64,000 bases of DNA, from positions 87,047 to 151,046 of the forward strand of contig NZ_NMZQ01000001.1 of NCBI RefSeq assembly GCF_010093125.1. Reading direction: 5' to 3'. The position numbers were made by a program, and so were the translations under genes. Origin of the DNA: Veillonella sp. R32 (GTDB taxonomy: Bacteria; Bacillota; Negativicutes; Veillonellales; Veillonellaceae). Below, piece by piece: positions 41,059-49,679 of this stretch. Position 1 is the stretch's first letter. Each line of letters starts with the position of its first letter. Below the pieces are notes generated by a model, which worked only from the letters and a program-made list of their open reading frames with translations, was not told the DNA's origin and did not search any database.

Positions 41059-43227
41059 GTGAGTAGTCGAAGCAATGAATTTGATATTACAGGTATGCAT
41101 TGTGCCGCTTGTGTAGCCCGTGTTGAAAAAGTGGTAAGCCGTTTAGACGGGGTAGCGGATGTAAAGGTTAATTTGTTAACTCGTAAGGGGAGCGTTACGT
41201 ATGCTGATAATAGTACGGTGACACCTGAAGATGTTGTTAAGGCCATTACAGGCATAGGTTTTGGTGCTAGTCTGGCCGCCGCAGGTCCTCATAAATTAGA
41301 GAAGGTAAATTATAAACCTCAATTGTATCGTATGATTATTGCGGCTATTATGGCCGTGCCTATGATGGCTAGTATGACGGGGCATTATTTATTTGGCTGG
41401 CCTATGTTACCTCATTGGGTAGAATTAGTGCTAGCCACCATTGCTCAGTTTGGTCCAGGGCTTGTTTTTTATCAAGGCGCTTGGGGGGCCATTAAAGGTG
41501 GTTCTTTGACGATGGATGTACTAGTGGCCTTAGGGACTACGGTAGCCTATGTGTTTAGTATTTATAACATGTATATTGGCAGTCATGATATGTATTTTGA
41601 AACCTCTGCTTGGCTCATTACCTTTATTTTATTAGGTAAAGTGTTAGAAGAAGTTGCTAAGGGGCGGACTTCAGAAGCTCTTGAAAAACTTATGAATTTA
41701 CAGCCTAGTGTAGCGCATGTTCAGCGTGATGGGCGGTGGGTTGATATTCCTACGGCTGAGGTACAAGTAGGCGATATATTGCAAGTCCGTGCTGGTGAAA
41801 AAGTCCCGGTAGATGGCATTGTTTTAGAAGGGCAGTCGGCTGTTAATGAAGCTATGCTGACAGGGGAAAGTTTGCCTGTTGAAAAGTCCGTAGATAGTGA
41901 AGTAATTGGTGCTACAGTGAATGAAACAGGCGTTTTTACTATGCGTGCAGAAAAAATTGGGTCTGATACGATGCTCGCACAAATTATTAAAGTGGTGGAA
42001 GCCGCTCAAACATCAAAGGCTTCCATTCAGCGCGTAGCAGATGTAGTAGCTGCTTATTTTGTACCTACCGTTATTGGCTTGGCTATTTTAACAGCTTTAG
42101 TTTGGTACTTTGGTTTTGATGCTACTTGGGGCGTAGCCCTTATGCATGGGACGGCGGTTCTTGTTATAGCTTGTCCTTGTGCACTTGGCTTAGCTACCCC
42201 AACATCTATCATGGTAGGCTCTGGTTTAGGGGCGGAACATGGCATACTGATTAAGAGTGCTGAGTTTTTGGAACGAGCTGGGAAGTTGAATGCTTTAGTA
42301 TTAGATAAAACAGGGACATTAACTAAGGGTACTTTGATGGTAAGCAAGGCGCTTCATTTTGAAGGGACCGCGCAGACTAATACAGCAATTATGACGGCTG
42401 TAGAAAACTGTACGACTCATCCTATTGCAAAAGCTATGGCTGCTTATGGCACACAGGAGTTGGGTCATATTACCTTGCCAGAAGTAAGTAGTTTCAAAGA
42501 AGTTCCTGGCCATGGTTTGGAAGCTGTAGTAGCCGGAGATACGGTGCAATTAGGTCACAGCCGTTGGATGAAACAATTAGGGTATTTAACAGATTACATT
42601 GAGGCTGAGGTATTGCAGGCTGAAGAACGCGGGGCCTCGGTATCCTTATTAGCAGTAGGTGGCGTGATTAGAGCTTTGTGGGCTGTAGAAGATGAACTTC
42701 GCCCTGAAGTACCGGCTGTTATTAAAAGTTTACAACAGCGCGGCATTGAAGTATGGATGCTTACTGGTGATAATCGTCGTACGGCTAAATACATGGCTGA
42801 TCGGGCAGGTATTACTCATGTTATGGCGGAAGTGTTGCCACAAGATAAAGCGGGTAAGATTGATGAACTCCGTAAAGCCGGTAAAGTAGTCGGCATGGTA
42901 GGTGATGGCATTAATGATGCACCAGCGTTGACGGTAGCTGATATTGGCTTTGCCATTGGCAATGGTACGGATATTGCGGTGGAAGCAGCAGATATTGTGT
43001 TAGTCCGCAATGATTTACAGACTCTTGTGCAAGCAGTAACATTAAGTCGTAAAACGATGGGCAATATTCGTCAAAACTTATTCTGGGCACTTATTTTCAA
43101 CTGCATTGGTATTCCCCTAGCGGCGGTAGGTTTATTAACACCAATTGTAGCAGGTACCGCTATGGCCTTTAGCTCAGTTGCCGTAGTAAGTAACTCTTTG
43201 CGCTTGAAACGAGCTAAATTGAGTTAA
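41059..43227 (+). CDS. copA: Copper-exporting P1B-type ATPase CopA
   Basis: CopA pumps Cu(I) out of the cytoplasm. The 722-residue protein has one N-terminal heavy-metal-binding domain (Cys15 and Cys18 in GMHCAAC), eight membrane segments, the CPC metal motif ([11 protein letters not shown]) near residue 372, the phosphorylated Asp in DKTGT near 416, [16 protein letters not shown] near 615, and a C-terminal [15 protein letters not shown] typical of Cu(I) pumps. The GTG at 41059 is preferred because AGAAGGA is 10 bases upstream; GTG 41050 is too close. No separate CopZ chaperone is adjacent. Confidence 0.94.
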   Translation: MSSRSNEFDITGMHCAACVARVEKVVSRLDGVADVKVNLLTRKGSVTYADNSTVTPEDVVKAITGIGFGASLAAAGPHKLEKVNYKPQLYRMIIAAIMAVPMMASMTGHYLFGWPMLPHWVELVLATIAQFGPGLVFYQGAWGAIKGGSLTMDVLVALGTTVAYVFSIYNMYIGSHDMYFETSAWLITFILLGKVLEEVAKGRTSEALEKLMNLQPSVAHVQRDGRWVDIPTAEVQVGDILQVRAGEKVPVDGIVLEGQSAVNEAMLTGESLPVEKSVDSEVIGATVNETGVFTMRAEKIGSDTMLAQIIKVVEAAQTSKASIQRVADVVAAYFVPTVIGLAILTALVWYFGFDATWGVALMHGTAVLVIACPCALGLATPTSIMVGSGLGAEHGILIKSAEFLERAGKLNALVLDKTGTLTKGTLMVSKALHFEGTAQTNTAIMTAVENCTTHPIAKAMAAYGTQELGHITLPEVSSFKEVPGHGLEAVVAGDTVQLGHSRWMKQLGYLTDYIEAEVLQAEERGASVSLLAVGGVIRALWAVEDELRPEVPAVIKSLQQRGIEVWMLTGDNRRTAKYMADRAGITHVMAEVLPQDKAGKIDELRKAGKVVGMVGDGINDAPALTVADIGFAIGNGTDIAVEAADIVLVRNDLQTLVQAVTLSRKTMGNIRQNLFWALIFNCIGIPLAAVGLLTPIVAGTAMAFSSVAVVSNSLRLKRAKLS

Positions 43228-43482
43228 TGCAAATGAATTCCACCTTTAAGGTTACTTAAAATAAGTTACTCGTAAAATAGTTAGCATAAGCTAACAGTAA
43301 TGAGCTAGTACCATTTATGATACATTTATAAATAATTGGCTGAAGAATTAATTACTTTAAAAATCAACTAGAGCATTTTTTACACAGTTTGTTATCATTA
43401 TAACTGCGAGTTTTAGCGCGATTGATTTGTTATTGCTAAAAGTAATAACTGATATAAATAACTGAAATTTCACAAAATAAAA
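43228..43482 (+). other. Non-coding stretch with short hairpins after copA
   Basis: No credible gene is seen. GTTAGC/GCTAAC (43280-43285 with 43290-43295, loop ATAA) and TTTTAGC/GCTAAAA (43411-43417 with 43435-43441) are perfect short stems. A weak TTATTG-17-TATAAA pair (43430-43435, 43453-43458) could start the candidate RNA that follows. Confidence 0.35.
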
Positions 43483-43667
43483 TTCTCGGTATATACTAGT
43501 TGCAGAGAACGAAACTGAGCTACTGAAGCGAGCAGTAACTTAGTAAGATTTTCTAGTCTTCTTTATTAACGAGCGCTGCTAACTATGTTACGTTAATAAA
43601 GCTGAACTTCAATATTCACTACCGAGAAAGAAAAGCACCACGGCGAAGCGAGCGTCGTGGTGTTTTT
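43483..43667 (+). ncRNA. Candidate structured non-coding RNA
   Basis: A 9-bp closing stem joins TTCTCGGTA (43483-43491) to TACCGAGAA (43620-43628). Inside are three hairpins: a 12-position stem at 43513-43543 (loop AAGCGAG), a small stem at 43545-43561, and a perfect 11-bp stem CTTTATTAACG/CGTTAATAAAG (43561-43571 with 43591-43601). A terminator hairpin follows at 43636-43662 with T5. The first hairpin and the terminator both carry GAAGCGAGC in or around the loop. I do not recognise it as 6S, SRP, tmRNA or RNase P RNA. It could be an independent RNA or a leader element before ylxM-ffh, although a separate strong promoter for ylxM follows it. Confidence 0.4.
43636..43667 (+). terminator. Intrinsic terminator of the candidate RNA
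   Basis: CACCACGGCG (43636-43645) pairs with CGTCGTGGTG (43653-43662), 10 bp with one G-T pair, followed by TTTTT (43663-43667). Confidence 0.85.
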
Positions 43668-43707
43668 CTGTTTAGATACAAATTTTATAGCTGTTAAGGA
43701 AAAACAC

Positions 43708-43736
43708 TTGACAGTTGTAATTAACTCTGATAGAAT
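43708..43736 (+). promoter_or_regulatory. Strong promoter for the ylxM-ffh operon
   Basis: Consensus TTGACA (43708-43713) and TAGAAT (43731-43736) are 17 bases apart and 45 bases before ylxM. Confidence 0.75.
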
Positions 43737-43781
43737 TACGTGTAAAGTTTTTTAGCTTGACACCGTGAAGGAGTGAGTTAC

Positions 43782-44132
43782 ATGGAAGAACGAGTATTGA
43801 TTAGCTTGCTATTAGACTTCTATGGCGCTCTATTAACGGAGCGTCAAAAGCAATGTTTAGCTTTGCATCATGAAGATGATATGTCCCTTGGTGAGATTGC
43901 CGAACAATTAGGCGTTTCACGACAGGCTATTTATGATAATATGCAACGGGCTAGACAGTTGTTAGAAATGTATGAAAGTAAATTACACTTAGTCGCTCAA
44001 TATGAGAAACGAGAATCCGTAGTGGCGGCTATGCGTAGAGAACTTGACCATTTACAAAGCCGTGCGAAGGATGCTGAGTTTCAGACTTCCACGAATACTT
44101 TATATCAATTAGTCGCACAGATGGAGGGATAA
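43782..44132 (+). CDS. ylxM: YlxM family DNA-binding protein (SRP-associated)
   Basis: Small sigma-70 region 4-like helix-turn-helix protein, a regulator or partner of the signal recognition particle pathway (YlxM/UPF0122). The 116-residue product starts MEERVLISLLLDFYGALLTERQKQ and has SLGEIAEQLGVSRQAIYDNMQRARQLL, the family hallmark, with a helical C-terminus. ATG 43782 has AGGAG 8 bases upstream; GTG 43773 would overlap that site. It lies 1 base before ffh, the standard arrangement. Confidence 0.94.
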   Translation: MEERVLISLLLDFYGALLTERQKQCLALHHEDDMSLGEIAEQLGVSRQAIYDNMQRARQLLEMYESKLHLVAQYEKRESVVAAMRRELDHLQSRAKDAEFQTSTNTLYQLVAQMEG

Positions 44133-44133
44133 G

Positions 44134-45492
44134 ATGGCTTTTGATAATTTAACACAAAAATTGGAAGAAGTCTTTAAGTCCTTAAAAGGCAAAGGGAAGA
44201 TTAGCGAAGACGATTTGAAACAAGCCTTACGTCAAGTGCGCTTAGCCTTAATTGAAGCAGATGTTAACTTAGGTGTTGTTAAGGATTTTATCAATCGTAT
44301 TAAAGAAAAAGCGATTGGTGAAGAAGTATATGGTTCCCTTAATCCAGTACAAACGGTTATTAAAATCGTAAAAGATGAATTGACGGAATTGCTAGGTGGG
44401 GTGCAAAGTGGTATTACCATTTCCTCTAAGCCACCCACTGTAATTATGCTCGTTGGTTTGCAAGGGGCTGGTAAAACCACTACAGCAGGCAAATTAGCTG
44501 TGTATCTTCGTAAGAAAGGGAAACACCCTATGCTCGTAGCGGCTGACGTATACCGGCCAGCTGCGATTAAACAGTTGCAAGTGGTAGGTAAGCAGATTGA
44601 TATTCCTGTATTTGCTAATGAAGCACCAGGGGCAAATCCTGTGGATATTGCTCGCGAGGCCATTGCAGCTAGCACATCTATGTTAAAAGATGTTGTTATC
44701 ATCGATACAGCAGGTCGTTTAGCGATTGATGAAACGCTGATGACAGAATTAGTTAATATCAAACAGACCGTACGACCTCATGAAATTTTACTGGTTGTAG
44801 ATGCTATGATTGGTCAAGATGCGGTGCAAACAGCACAAACCTTCAATGAGCGGTTAGGCATTGATGGCGTAGTCATGACTAAGTTAGATGGTGATGCTAA
44901 AGGCGGGGCCGCACTTTCTATTAAATCGGTAACCGGTCGCCCTATTAAGTTTATGGGGACCAGTGAAAAGATGGATGGACTAGAAGAGTTCCGGCCGGAA
45001 GGTATGGCTTCTCGTATCCTTGACTTAGGTGACTTAGGGGCTTTAATTGATCGTACTAAGGAATTGGTGAATGAAGAAGAAGCTAAGGAATTAGCGCTTA
45101 AAATGCAGCGTAATGAATTTACCTTAGATGATTTCTTAAAGCAGATGAACCAAGTCCGTAAAATGGGTAAATTCCAAGATTTAATTGGCTTGATTCCAGG
45201 CATGGGCAAGATAAAGGACCAATTAAAGGATATTGATTTAGATAGTAAAGAAATTCGCCGTATTGAAGCGATTATCCAATCGATGACGCCAAAAGAAAAA
45301 GCGAATCCTAAAATATTGAACGGGTCTCGCCGTAAGCGCATTGCTATGGGGTCAGGTACTCGTGTGCAAGATGTAAACCGCCTTATCAAGCAGTTTGAAG
45401 AAGCACAAAAAATGATGAAAAAAATGGGATCTATGCGTAAAGGTAAAAAAGGTATGTTACCAAAACTGCCAAACTTACCATTTATGGGTTGA
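44134..45492 (+). CDS. ffh: Signal recognition particle protein Ffh
   Basis: Ffh binds signal sequences and SRP RNA and delivers ribosomes to FtsY. The 452-residue protein has an N domain (about 1-90), a GTPase G domain (G1 GLQGAGKTTTAGKLA near 107, DVYRPAA, DTAGRL near 190, TKLDGDAKGG near 248), and a Met-rich M domain that ends MMKKMGSMRKGKKGMLPKLP. GGATAAGATGG overlaps the ylxM stop, so translation is coupled. The SRP RNA gene (ffs) is not recognised in this window. Confidence 0.98.
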   Translation: MAFDNLTQKLEEVFKSLKGKGKISEDDLKQALRQVRLALIEADVNLGVVKDFINRIKEKAIGEEVYGSLNPVQTVIKIVKDELTELLGGVQSGITISSKPPTVIMLVGLQGAGKTTTAGKLAVYLRKKGKHPMLVAADVYRPAAIKQLQVVGKQIDIPVFANEAPGANPVDIAREAIAASTSMLKDVVIIDTAGRLAIDETLMTELVNIKQTVRPHEILLVVDAMIGQDAVQTAQTFNERLGIDGVVMTKLDGDAKGGAALSIKSVTGRPIKFMGTSEKMDGLEEFRPEGMASRILDLGDLGALIDRTKELVNEEEAKELALKMQRNEFTLDDFLKQMNQVRKMGKFQDLIGLIPGMGKIKDQLKDIDLDSKEIRRIEAIIQSMTPKEKANPKILNGSRRKRIAMGSGTRVQDVNRLIKQFEEAQKMMKKMGSMRKGKKGMLPKLPNLPFMG

Positions 45493-45528
45493 TCATAGAA
45501 GAGATTCTAATAAGGAGGTGAAGTATAT

Positions 45529-45792
45529 ATGTTAAAAATTCGTTTAACTCGTTTGGGTGCTAAAAAAGCTCCGTTCTATCGTATCGTTGTAGCTGATTCT
45601 CGCGCTCCTCGTGAGGGCCGTCCAGTAGATACTATTGGTCAGTACGATGCAACTAAGTCCCCAGCTGTTATCAATATTGATGAAGAAAAAGCATTGGCTT
45701 GGTTGGGTAATGGTGCACAGCCAACTGACACTGTTCGCTCCCTATTCAAACAGCACGGTGTTATGCAGAAATTTGCTGACGCTAAGAAGTAA
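45529..45792 (+). CDS. rpsP: 30S ribosomal protein S16
   Basis: S16 is a small-subunit protein that helps 30S assembly. The 87-residue product has the typical [31 protein letters not shown] start and [16 protein letters not shown], at the usual length. A strong AAGGAGGTGA site precedes the ATG. It continues the SRP operon, as in many Firmicutes. Confidence 0.98.
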   Translation: MLKIRLTRLGAKKAPFYRIVVADSRAPREGRPVDTIGQYDATKSPAVINIDEEKALAWLGNGAQPTDTVRSLFKQHGVMQKFADAKK

Positions 45793-45813
45793 TTCATAGA
45801 GAGGCATACTGTG

Positions 45814-46041
45814 ATGAAAGAATTAATTACATTAATTGCGAAGTCATTGGTTAAGCAGCCTGAAGCCGTTTCTGTTACCGTGACCGTAAAAGGTGATGTG
45901 GAAGTCTATGAAGTTCACGTTGCACCGGAAGACATGGGTAAGGTTATTGGAAAGCAGGGCAGAATTGCTAAAGCAATCCGAGCTGTCGCAAAAGCAGCAG
46001 CTATTAAAGAAAACAAAAAGATATCCGTTGATATTGTCTAA
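45814..46041 (+). CDS. khpA: KH-domain RNA-binding protein KhpA
   Basis: Small single KH-domain protein of the KhpA/YlqC family, which binds RNA with KhpB and affects cell division and size in some Gram-positives. The 75-residue product has the alpha-beta KH fold with the GxxG loop in VIGKQGRIAKAIRAV. It lies between rpsP and ylqD-rimM, its conserved place. ATG 45814 is used; GTG 45811 directly before it is an alternative. Confidence 0.94.
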   Translation: MKELITLIAKSLVKQPEAVSVTVTVKGDVEVYEVHVAPEDMGKVIGKQGRIAKAIRAVAKAAAIKENKKISVDIV

Positions 46042-46054
46042 AGGGTGAGAAAAC

Positions 46055-46462
46055 ATGGAAGAAATGACGGTACGTGTCCCAGTGACGATTAAGTCAAAAG
46101 TTACAGAAGGGCTCAAAGCTAAGCTTGTTGCCGATCTTCAGCAGCGTTTAGAGCTAGTTGAGCAAGACTTACAGCAAATTGAGTTTCAAGCGAAACGCTT
46201 ATTAAGTGAACAAGCTAAACTTGATGCACAAGGTCTTATTCAATTACGCCAGCAGATTGAAGAAGAAAAGCAGAAACGTTTAAACTTTAAGGCGGACGTA
46301 GCAGCCAAATTAAAGGATGCGGAAAAGCTTGAACTTGGTTCTGAGATTGCTCAGGGCACTATGGAACAGACCATTACAGTTAAAATCGGGGATGACCTTG
46401 ATTCCTTAATGGGTTCTGAAATCTTGCTTGAAGATGGCAAGATTGTAGCATTTCGCCAGTAA
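46055..46462 (+). CDS. ylqD: YlqD family protein
   Basis: Conserved small protein of unknown function, 135 residues, in the position of Bacillus ylqD between khpA and rimM. It begins with a beta-strand block (MTVRVPVTIKSKVTEGLKAKL), has a charged central coiled coil (about 20-85, rich in Gln, Lys, Glu and Leu), and ends with a small beta-rich domain (TITVKIGDDLDSLMGSEILLEDGKIVAFRQ). The stop shares a base with the rimM start, so the two are coupled. The link with ribosome maturation is by context only. Confidence 0.85.
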   Translation: MEEMTVRVPVTIKSKVTEGLKAKLVADLQQRLELVEQDLQQIEFQAKRLLSEQAKLDAQGLIQLRQQIEEEKQKRLNFKADVAAKLKDAEKLELGSEIAQGTMEQTITVKIGDDLDSLMGSEILLEDGKIVAFRQ

Positions 46463-46959
46463 TGGATAGAAATGAGCTAATTACCATAGGTATTATCGTT
46501 GCCCCGCACGGTGTGCGGGGTGATCTTCGTATAATGCCGCAAACCGATTTTCCAGATCGGTTTTTAACGATGGATGTTTGCTACATTGATGGTAAAGAAT
46601 ACCACATTACATCTGCTCGTTTTCATAAACAATTTATTTTAGCTACCTTTAAAGAAGTACCAGATCGCAATGTAGCTGAGTTGATGGCGCGTAAAGAAAT
46701 TCAAGTACATCGCGATGATTTGGTGGAACTTCCAGAAGGTCGTTATTACATCTTTGATATTATTGGTCTTACCGTGGAAGATACGAAGGGGAATGTGCTA
46801 GGCACTGTATCCGATGTATTGCAGCCAGGGGCTAATGATGTGTATGTAGTACAGCAAGAAGGGCAACCTGATTTGTTATTACCTGTATTGGATCATGTCA
46901 TTTTAGACATTAATATTGAAGCGGGCAAAATTATTGCCGACCCACCAGAATGGATTTAA
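46462..46959 (+). CDS. rimM: Ribosome maturation factor RimM
   Basis: RimM binds S19 and 16S rRNA during maturation of the 30S head. The 165-residue protein has the RimM N-terminal domain (ITIGIIVAPHGVRGDLRI, VAELMARKEIQV) and a C-terminal PRC-barrel (YYIFDIIGLTVEDTKGNVLGTVSDVLQPGANDVYVV). Its ATG overlaps the ylqD stop codon by one base. A structured gap of 108 bases separates it from trmD. Confidence 0.97.
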   Translation: MDRNELITIGIIVAPHGVRGDLRIMPQTDFPDRFLTMDVCYIDGKEYHITSARFHKQFILATFKEVPDRNVAELMARKEIQVHRDDLVELPEGRYYIFDIIGLTVEDTKGNVLGTVSDVLQPGANDVYVVQQEGQPDLLLPVLDHVILDINIEAGKIIADPPEWI

Positions 46960-46982
46960 GAAGCAGCTAAGACTTAGGTATT

Positions 46983-47047
46983 AACGCTTATAGGTAGGTC
47001 AATACGAGTCAAATTAGACTATAGTTGACCACTGTTATTAAAGCGTT
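46983..47047 (+). promoter_or_regulatory. Nested hairpin between rimM and trmD
   Basis: Three nested stems are perfect: AACGCTT (46983-46989) with AAGCGTT (47041-47047), GGTCAA (46997-47002) with TTGACC (47025-47030), and AGTC (47007-47010) with GACT (47017-47020). It lies in an otherwise tight operon and ends 20 bases before the trmD start; no T-run follows. Confidence 0.4.
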
Positions 47048-47067
47048 GGAAAGGATAATGTGAGACT

Positions 47068-47820
47068 ATGAAAATTGACATTATTTCTTTATTTCCTGAG
47101 TTCTTTGCTGCTTTTTTTGATCATTCGATTATTAAACGAGCTATGGCAGCCAATCGTTTGACTATGGCTGTTACTAATCCGCGTGATTTTGCGCATAATA
47201 AACATAATCAAGTGGATGATACACCATATGGTGGTGGCGCTGGTATGCTTATGATGGCACCACCCATTTTTGAAGCTGTGGAGCATGTGTTAAGTGATAC
47301 ACCGGCTACAGAGCTTCGCAAACGGGTGATTTTTTTAGGTCCTACAGGGACTACGTTTAATCAAGCTAAAGCACGTGAACTTGCTACGTATGATCAATTA
47401 GTACTTATTTGTGGTCATTACGAAGGGGTAGATTATCGTGTGGAAGAGCATTTGGTAGATGAAACAATCTCTATTGGCGATTTTGTGCTCACTGGTGGGG
47501 AACTACCGGCTATGATTGTAGCTGATGCAGTGGCACGAATGATTCCGGGGGTATTAGGCGCTGCTTCTGGGGCCATAGAAGACTCGTTTTATCGGCCTAT
47601 TTTGGAAGGGCCACAGTATACTAAGCCACCTGTATATCGCGATTGGGAAGTGCCAGAAGTGTTGCGCAGTGGTCATCATCAAAATATTGCCAATTGGCGT
47701 TTACAGCAAGCTTTATTGCGAACCTTACAGCTTCGCCCTGATTTATTGGAGCGGGAGCTGACAGGCGAGGAAGAGCGGGCGATTAAAGAATTAAAAAAAC
47801 AAGGTCTATGGAATCCATAA
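47068..47820 (+). CDS. trmD: tRNA (guanine-N1)-methyltransferase TrmD
   Basis: TrmD makes m1G37 in tRNAs and prevents frameshifting. The 250-residue SPOUT enzyme has [26 protein letters not shown], the knot residues [38 protein letters not shown], and [10 protein letters not shown]. In many genomes rplS follows directly, but here a terminator and an unrelated gene follow. AAAGGA is upstream. The terminator stem begins inside the last codons. Confidence 0.98.
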   Translation: MKIDIISLFPEFFAAFFDHSIIKRAMAANRLTMAVTNPRDFAHNKHNQVDDTPYGGGAGMLMMAPPIFEAVEHVLSDTPATELRKRVIFLGPTGTTFNQAKARELATYDQLVLICGHYEGVDYRVEEHLVDETISIGDFVLTGGELPAMIVADAVARMIPGVLGAASGAIEDSFYRPILEGPQYTKPPVYRDWEVPEVLRSGHHQNIANWRLQQALLRTLQLRPDLLERELTGEEERAIKELKKQGLWNP

Positions 47821-47845
47821 ATGGAATTAATAGACCTTGTTTCTT
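47797..47845 (+). terminator. Terminator overlapping the trmD 3' end
   Basis: AAACAAGGTCTA (47797-47808, still coding) pairs perfectly with TAGACCTTGTTT (47831-47842). The stop codon lies in the loop. The 3' arm also supplies a TTGTTT -35-like element; TATAAT follows at 47862-47867. Confidence 0.75.
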
Positions 47846-47920
47846 TATGGGTACTTTGTTGTATAATGATTGTAATGAAACGTTTCTAACGCAACTTTAT
47901 TTATAAAAAGGGTGATTATT

Positions 47921-48646
47921 ATGAAACCACGCATTGCTATTACAGCTGATACGTATATGGAGGCGACAGGGCGTACAAATTTACAGCGCGCGCCTTTTGC
48001 CTCGCGGGAATTAGTAGAAGTCTTTGCTAAATTAGGCTGCCTTCCTTTTATCTTACCTGATGTGCCGAATGCGATTGGTGAAGAATATTTAGATTTATAT
48101 GATGGCTTACTTATTCATGGTGGACCTGATGTAGATCCTCATTTGTTTGGGGAAGAACCGATTCGTCAGATTGGTATGATTAATTATAAACGGGACCTAT
48201 TTGAGCGTGAACTTATTTTAGCCGCAGCTAAGGTGAAAAAGCCTGTATTAGGCATATGCAAAGGGGCACAAATGATTAATGTGGCCTTAGGTGGTACTTT
48301 GTATCAAGATATTGATACGCAATGTGAACAAGTATATATTAAGCATTCCCAAGAGGCCCCAGGTGGTTATCCAACTCATACAGTGAACGTAAGTAAAGAC
48401 AGTTTTTTACATTCTGTATTAGGGTTAACAACTTTAGTGAATTCTCGCCATCATCAAGCGATTCGCGATGTACCAGCTGGTTTTACGATTACGGCTACTA
48501 GTCCTGATGGTGTGGTAGAGGGGATTGAAAATAGTGATGCTTCTATTGTAGGCGTGCAATGGCATCCAGAAAATATGTGGCAAGAGCATGAGGAAATGTA
48601 TGCTTTATTTGAAGCTTTTGTAGCGAAAGTAAAGGATCGAATGTAG
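47921..48646 (+). CDS. Gamma-glutamyl-GABA hydrolase-like class I amidotransferase
   Basis: Cytoplasmic class I glutamine-amidotransferase-fold hydrolase of the PuuD/peptidase C26 family, 241 residues. The catalytic triad is visible: Cys113 in GICKGAQM, His215 in GVQWHPE, and the Glu two residues after it. LLIHGGPDVDPHLFGEEP is the family's substrate-side block. PuuD hydrolyses gamma-glutamyl-GABA, but no other putrescine genes are nearby, so the real substrate (another gamma-glutamyl compound) is open. ATG 47921 is used; GTG 47912 is an alternative. The gene has its own promoter region. Confidence 0.85.
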   Translation: MKPRIAITADTYMEATGRTNLQRAPFASRELVEVFAKLGCLPFILPDVPNAIGEEYLDLYDGLLIHGGPDVDPHLFGEEPIRQIGMINYKRDLFERELILAAAKVKKPVLGICKGAQMINVALGGTLYQDIDTQCEQVYIKHSQEAPGGYPTHTVNVSKDSFLHSVLGLTTLVNSRHHQAIRDVPAGFTITATSPDGVVEGIENSDASIVGVQWHPENMWQEHEEMYALFEAFVAKVKDRM

Positions 48647-48667
48647 GCTACGGGGATATCTGTATTA

Positions 48668-48715
48668 AAGAACTCCTTATAGTTGCTTAGAATAAGCTAA
48701 CTGTAAGGAGTTCTT
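48668..48715. terminator. Hairpin between convergent genes
   Basis: AAGAACTCCTTA (48668-48679) and TAAGGAGTTCTT (48704-48715) form a perfect 12-bp stem, with AGTT/AACT inside. The T-tract is interrupted, so termination strength is uncertain. Confidence 0.6.
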
Positions 48716-48771
48716 CTTAGCTTGTTTTGGTAAAGGCTATTTGGTAAAGTACTAGAGATTGAATGTTAGCC

Positions 48772-49101
48772 TTAATTACCTGGCGCATTAATAGTTGGCA
48801 CCGCTGGTTCACTTGGCGTATGAGCTGGTGGTGCTGGTGCTACTGGTGGTGCTATGGGCGCGGCTGAATTGGTCTCAGCTTTAGGCGCAGTAGTTTGCCA
48901 TTCTTTTGATTGCTCTTTTTTATTTTCATTTTTTCTATCGTTCATTTTATGTATATCGCGATGATCTTCTTTATGTATAGTAGGTCTTACTTCAGTTTGG
49001 TACCATTTATTAAGATTTGACAAATCGTTCACGATTAACGATGTTAGACCAATCCCAAAACAGAATATAGTAAGTAAAACGGTAATTAAAATTCGTTTCA
49101 T
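48772..49101 (-). CDS. Small membrane-anchored Pro-rich protein
   Basis: I do not recognise this 109-residue protein. It has one N-terminal hydrophobic segment (about 4-26, ILITVLLTIFCFGIGLTSLIV), a charged middle (about 40-72, rich in Lys, Glu, Asp and Asn), and a Pro/Ala-rich tail (APPVAPAPPAHTPSEPAVPT). It is probably anchored in the inner membrane with the rest outside, or is a lipid-free secreted protein. It overlaps the DUF1700 gene by 4 bases and is the last gene of the PadR operon, so its job is likely tied to those membrane proteins. Confidence 0.65.
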   Translation of the reverse strand: MKRILITVLLTIFCFGIGLTSLIVNDLSNLNKWYQTEVRPTIHKEDHRDIHKMNDRKNENKKEQSKEWQTTAPKAETNSAAPIAPPVAPAPPAHTPSEPAVPTINAPGN

Positions 49102-49679
49102 CCGAGAACCTCCTTTGCTTTTTTTGCTTTATATTGTTTGAAACATTCTTGACCGATGAATACGCAGGTAAGGCCGGCACCTACACCGGTTAAGAAAAAG
49201 GCGCCAATCGTTACCAGTGAAACCGCTGGCAAGGGAGCCACGTCAGCTAATGGTTGCCATTGAATACTCAAAAGGTAAGTGAGAATCAAGGTAATGAACC
49301 AGCATAGGGCGGCTAAGGCATAGGCTAAGGTACCACTGGTCACAAAAACAGCCTTAGACGCTTCTTGCCAATAATGGGGCAATTGCGGCTTCATGGTAGT
49401 GTTAAACTCAACTTGTGCTTTGTCTAACATATCTTTTAAATCTTCTTTTAAATCACCTTTTAAAAGCCCTTTCTTTTCAGTAATAATACCTTCTGATAAA
49501 TAGGCTTCGTAAATTTGTTTTGGTTCACCCAGGGCTTTTATAATATCTTCATCGGTTAAATTTTGCTCATAGCCGCTACGGAAATGTTCTTCGTAGTCAC
49601 TAATGATTTCTTGCATATCTTCCGCTTTGGCTTGACGAAAGTAATAGCGTAACAAATCTAAGTATTGTTCTTTAGTCAT
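49098..49679 (-). CDS. DUF1700 family membrane protein
   Basis: The 193-residue protein matches the DUF1700 family: a cytoplasmic N-terminal helical domain (MTKEQYLDLLRYYFRQAKAEDMQEIISDYEEHF, DEDIIKALGEPKQIYEAYL) and two C-terminal membrane segments (about 115-140 and 150-175). Such proteins are commonly encoded next to PadR regulators, where they are thought to act in envelope stress or transport sensing. It overlaps both neighbours (8 bases with padR, 4 bases with the small gene), so all three are translated as one unit. Confidence 0.85.
   Translation of the reverse strand: MTKEQYLDLLRYYFRQAKAEDMQEIISDYEEHFRSGYEQNLTDEDIIKALGEPKQIYEAYLSEGIITEKKGLLKGDLKEDLKDMLDKAQVEFNTTMKPQLPHYWQEASKAVFVTSGTLAYALAALCWFITLILTYLLSIQWQPLADVAPLPAVSLVTIGAFFLTGVGAGLTCVFIGQECFKQYKAKKAKEVLG

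Noticed and set aside
43483..43667. Reading the structured interval as 6S, SRP, tmRNA or RNase P RNA
   Set aside because: The multi-branch fold does not fit a 6S rod, and I see no SRP tetraloop helix, tmRNA ends or RNase P core motifs.
44232..45389. Two long minus-strand open frames across ffh
   Set aside because: They are antisense shadows of a clear ffh gene and carry no domain or ribosome site.
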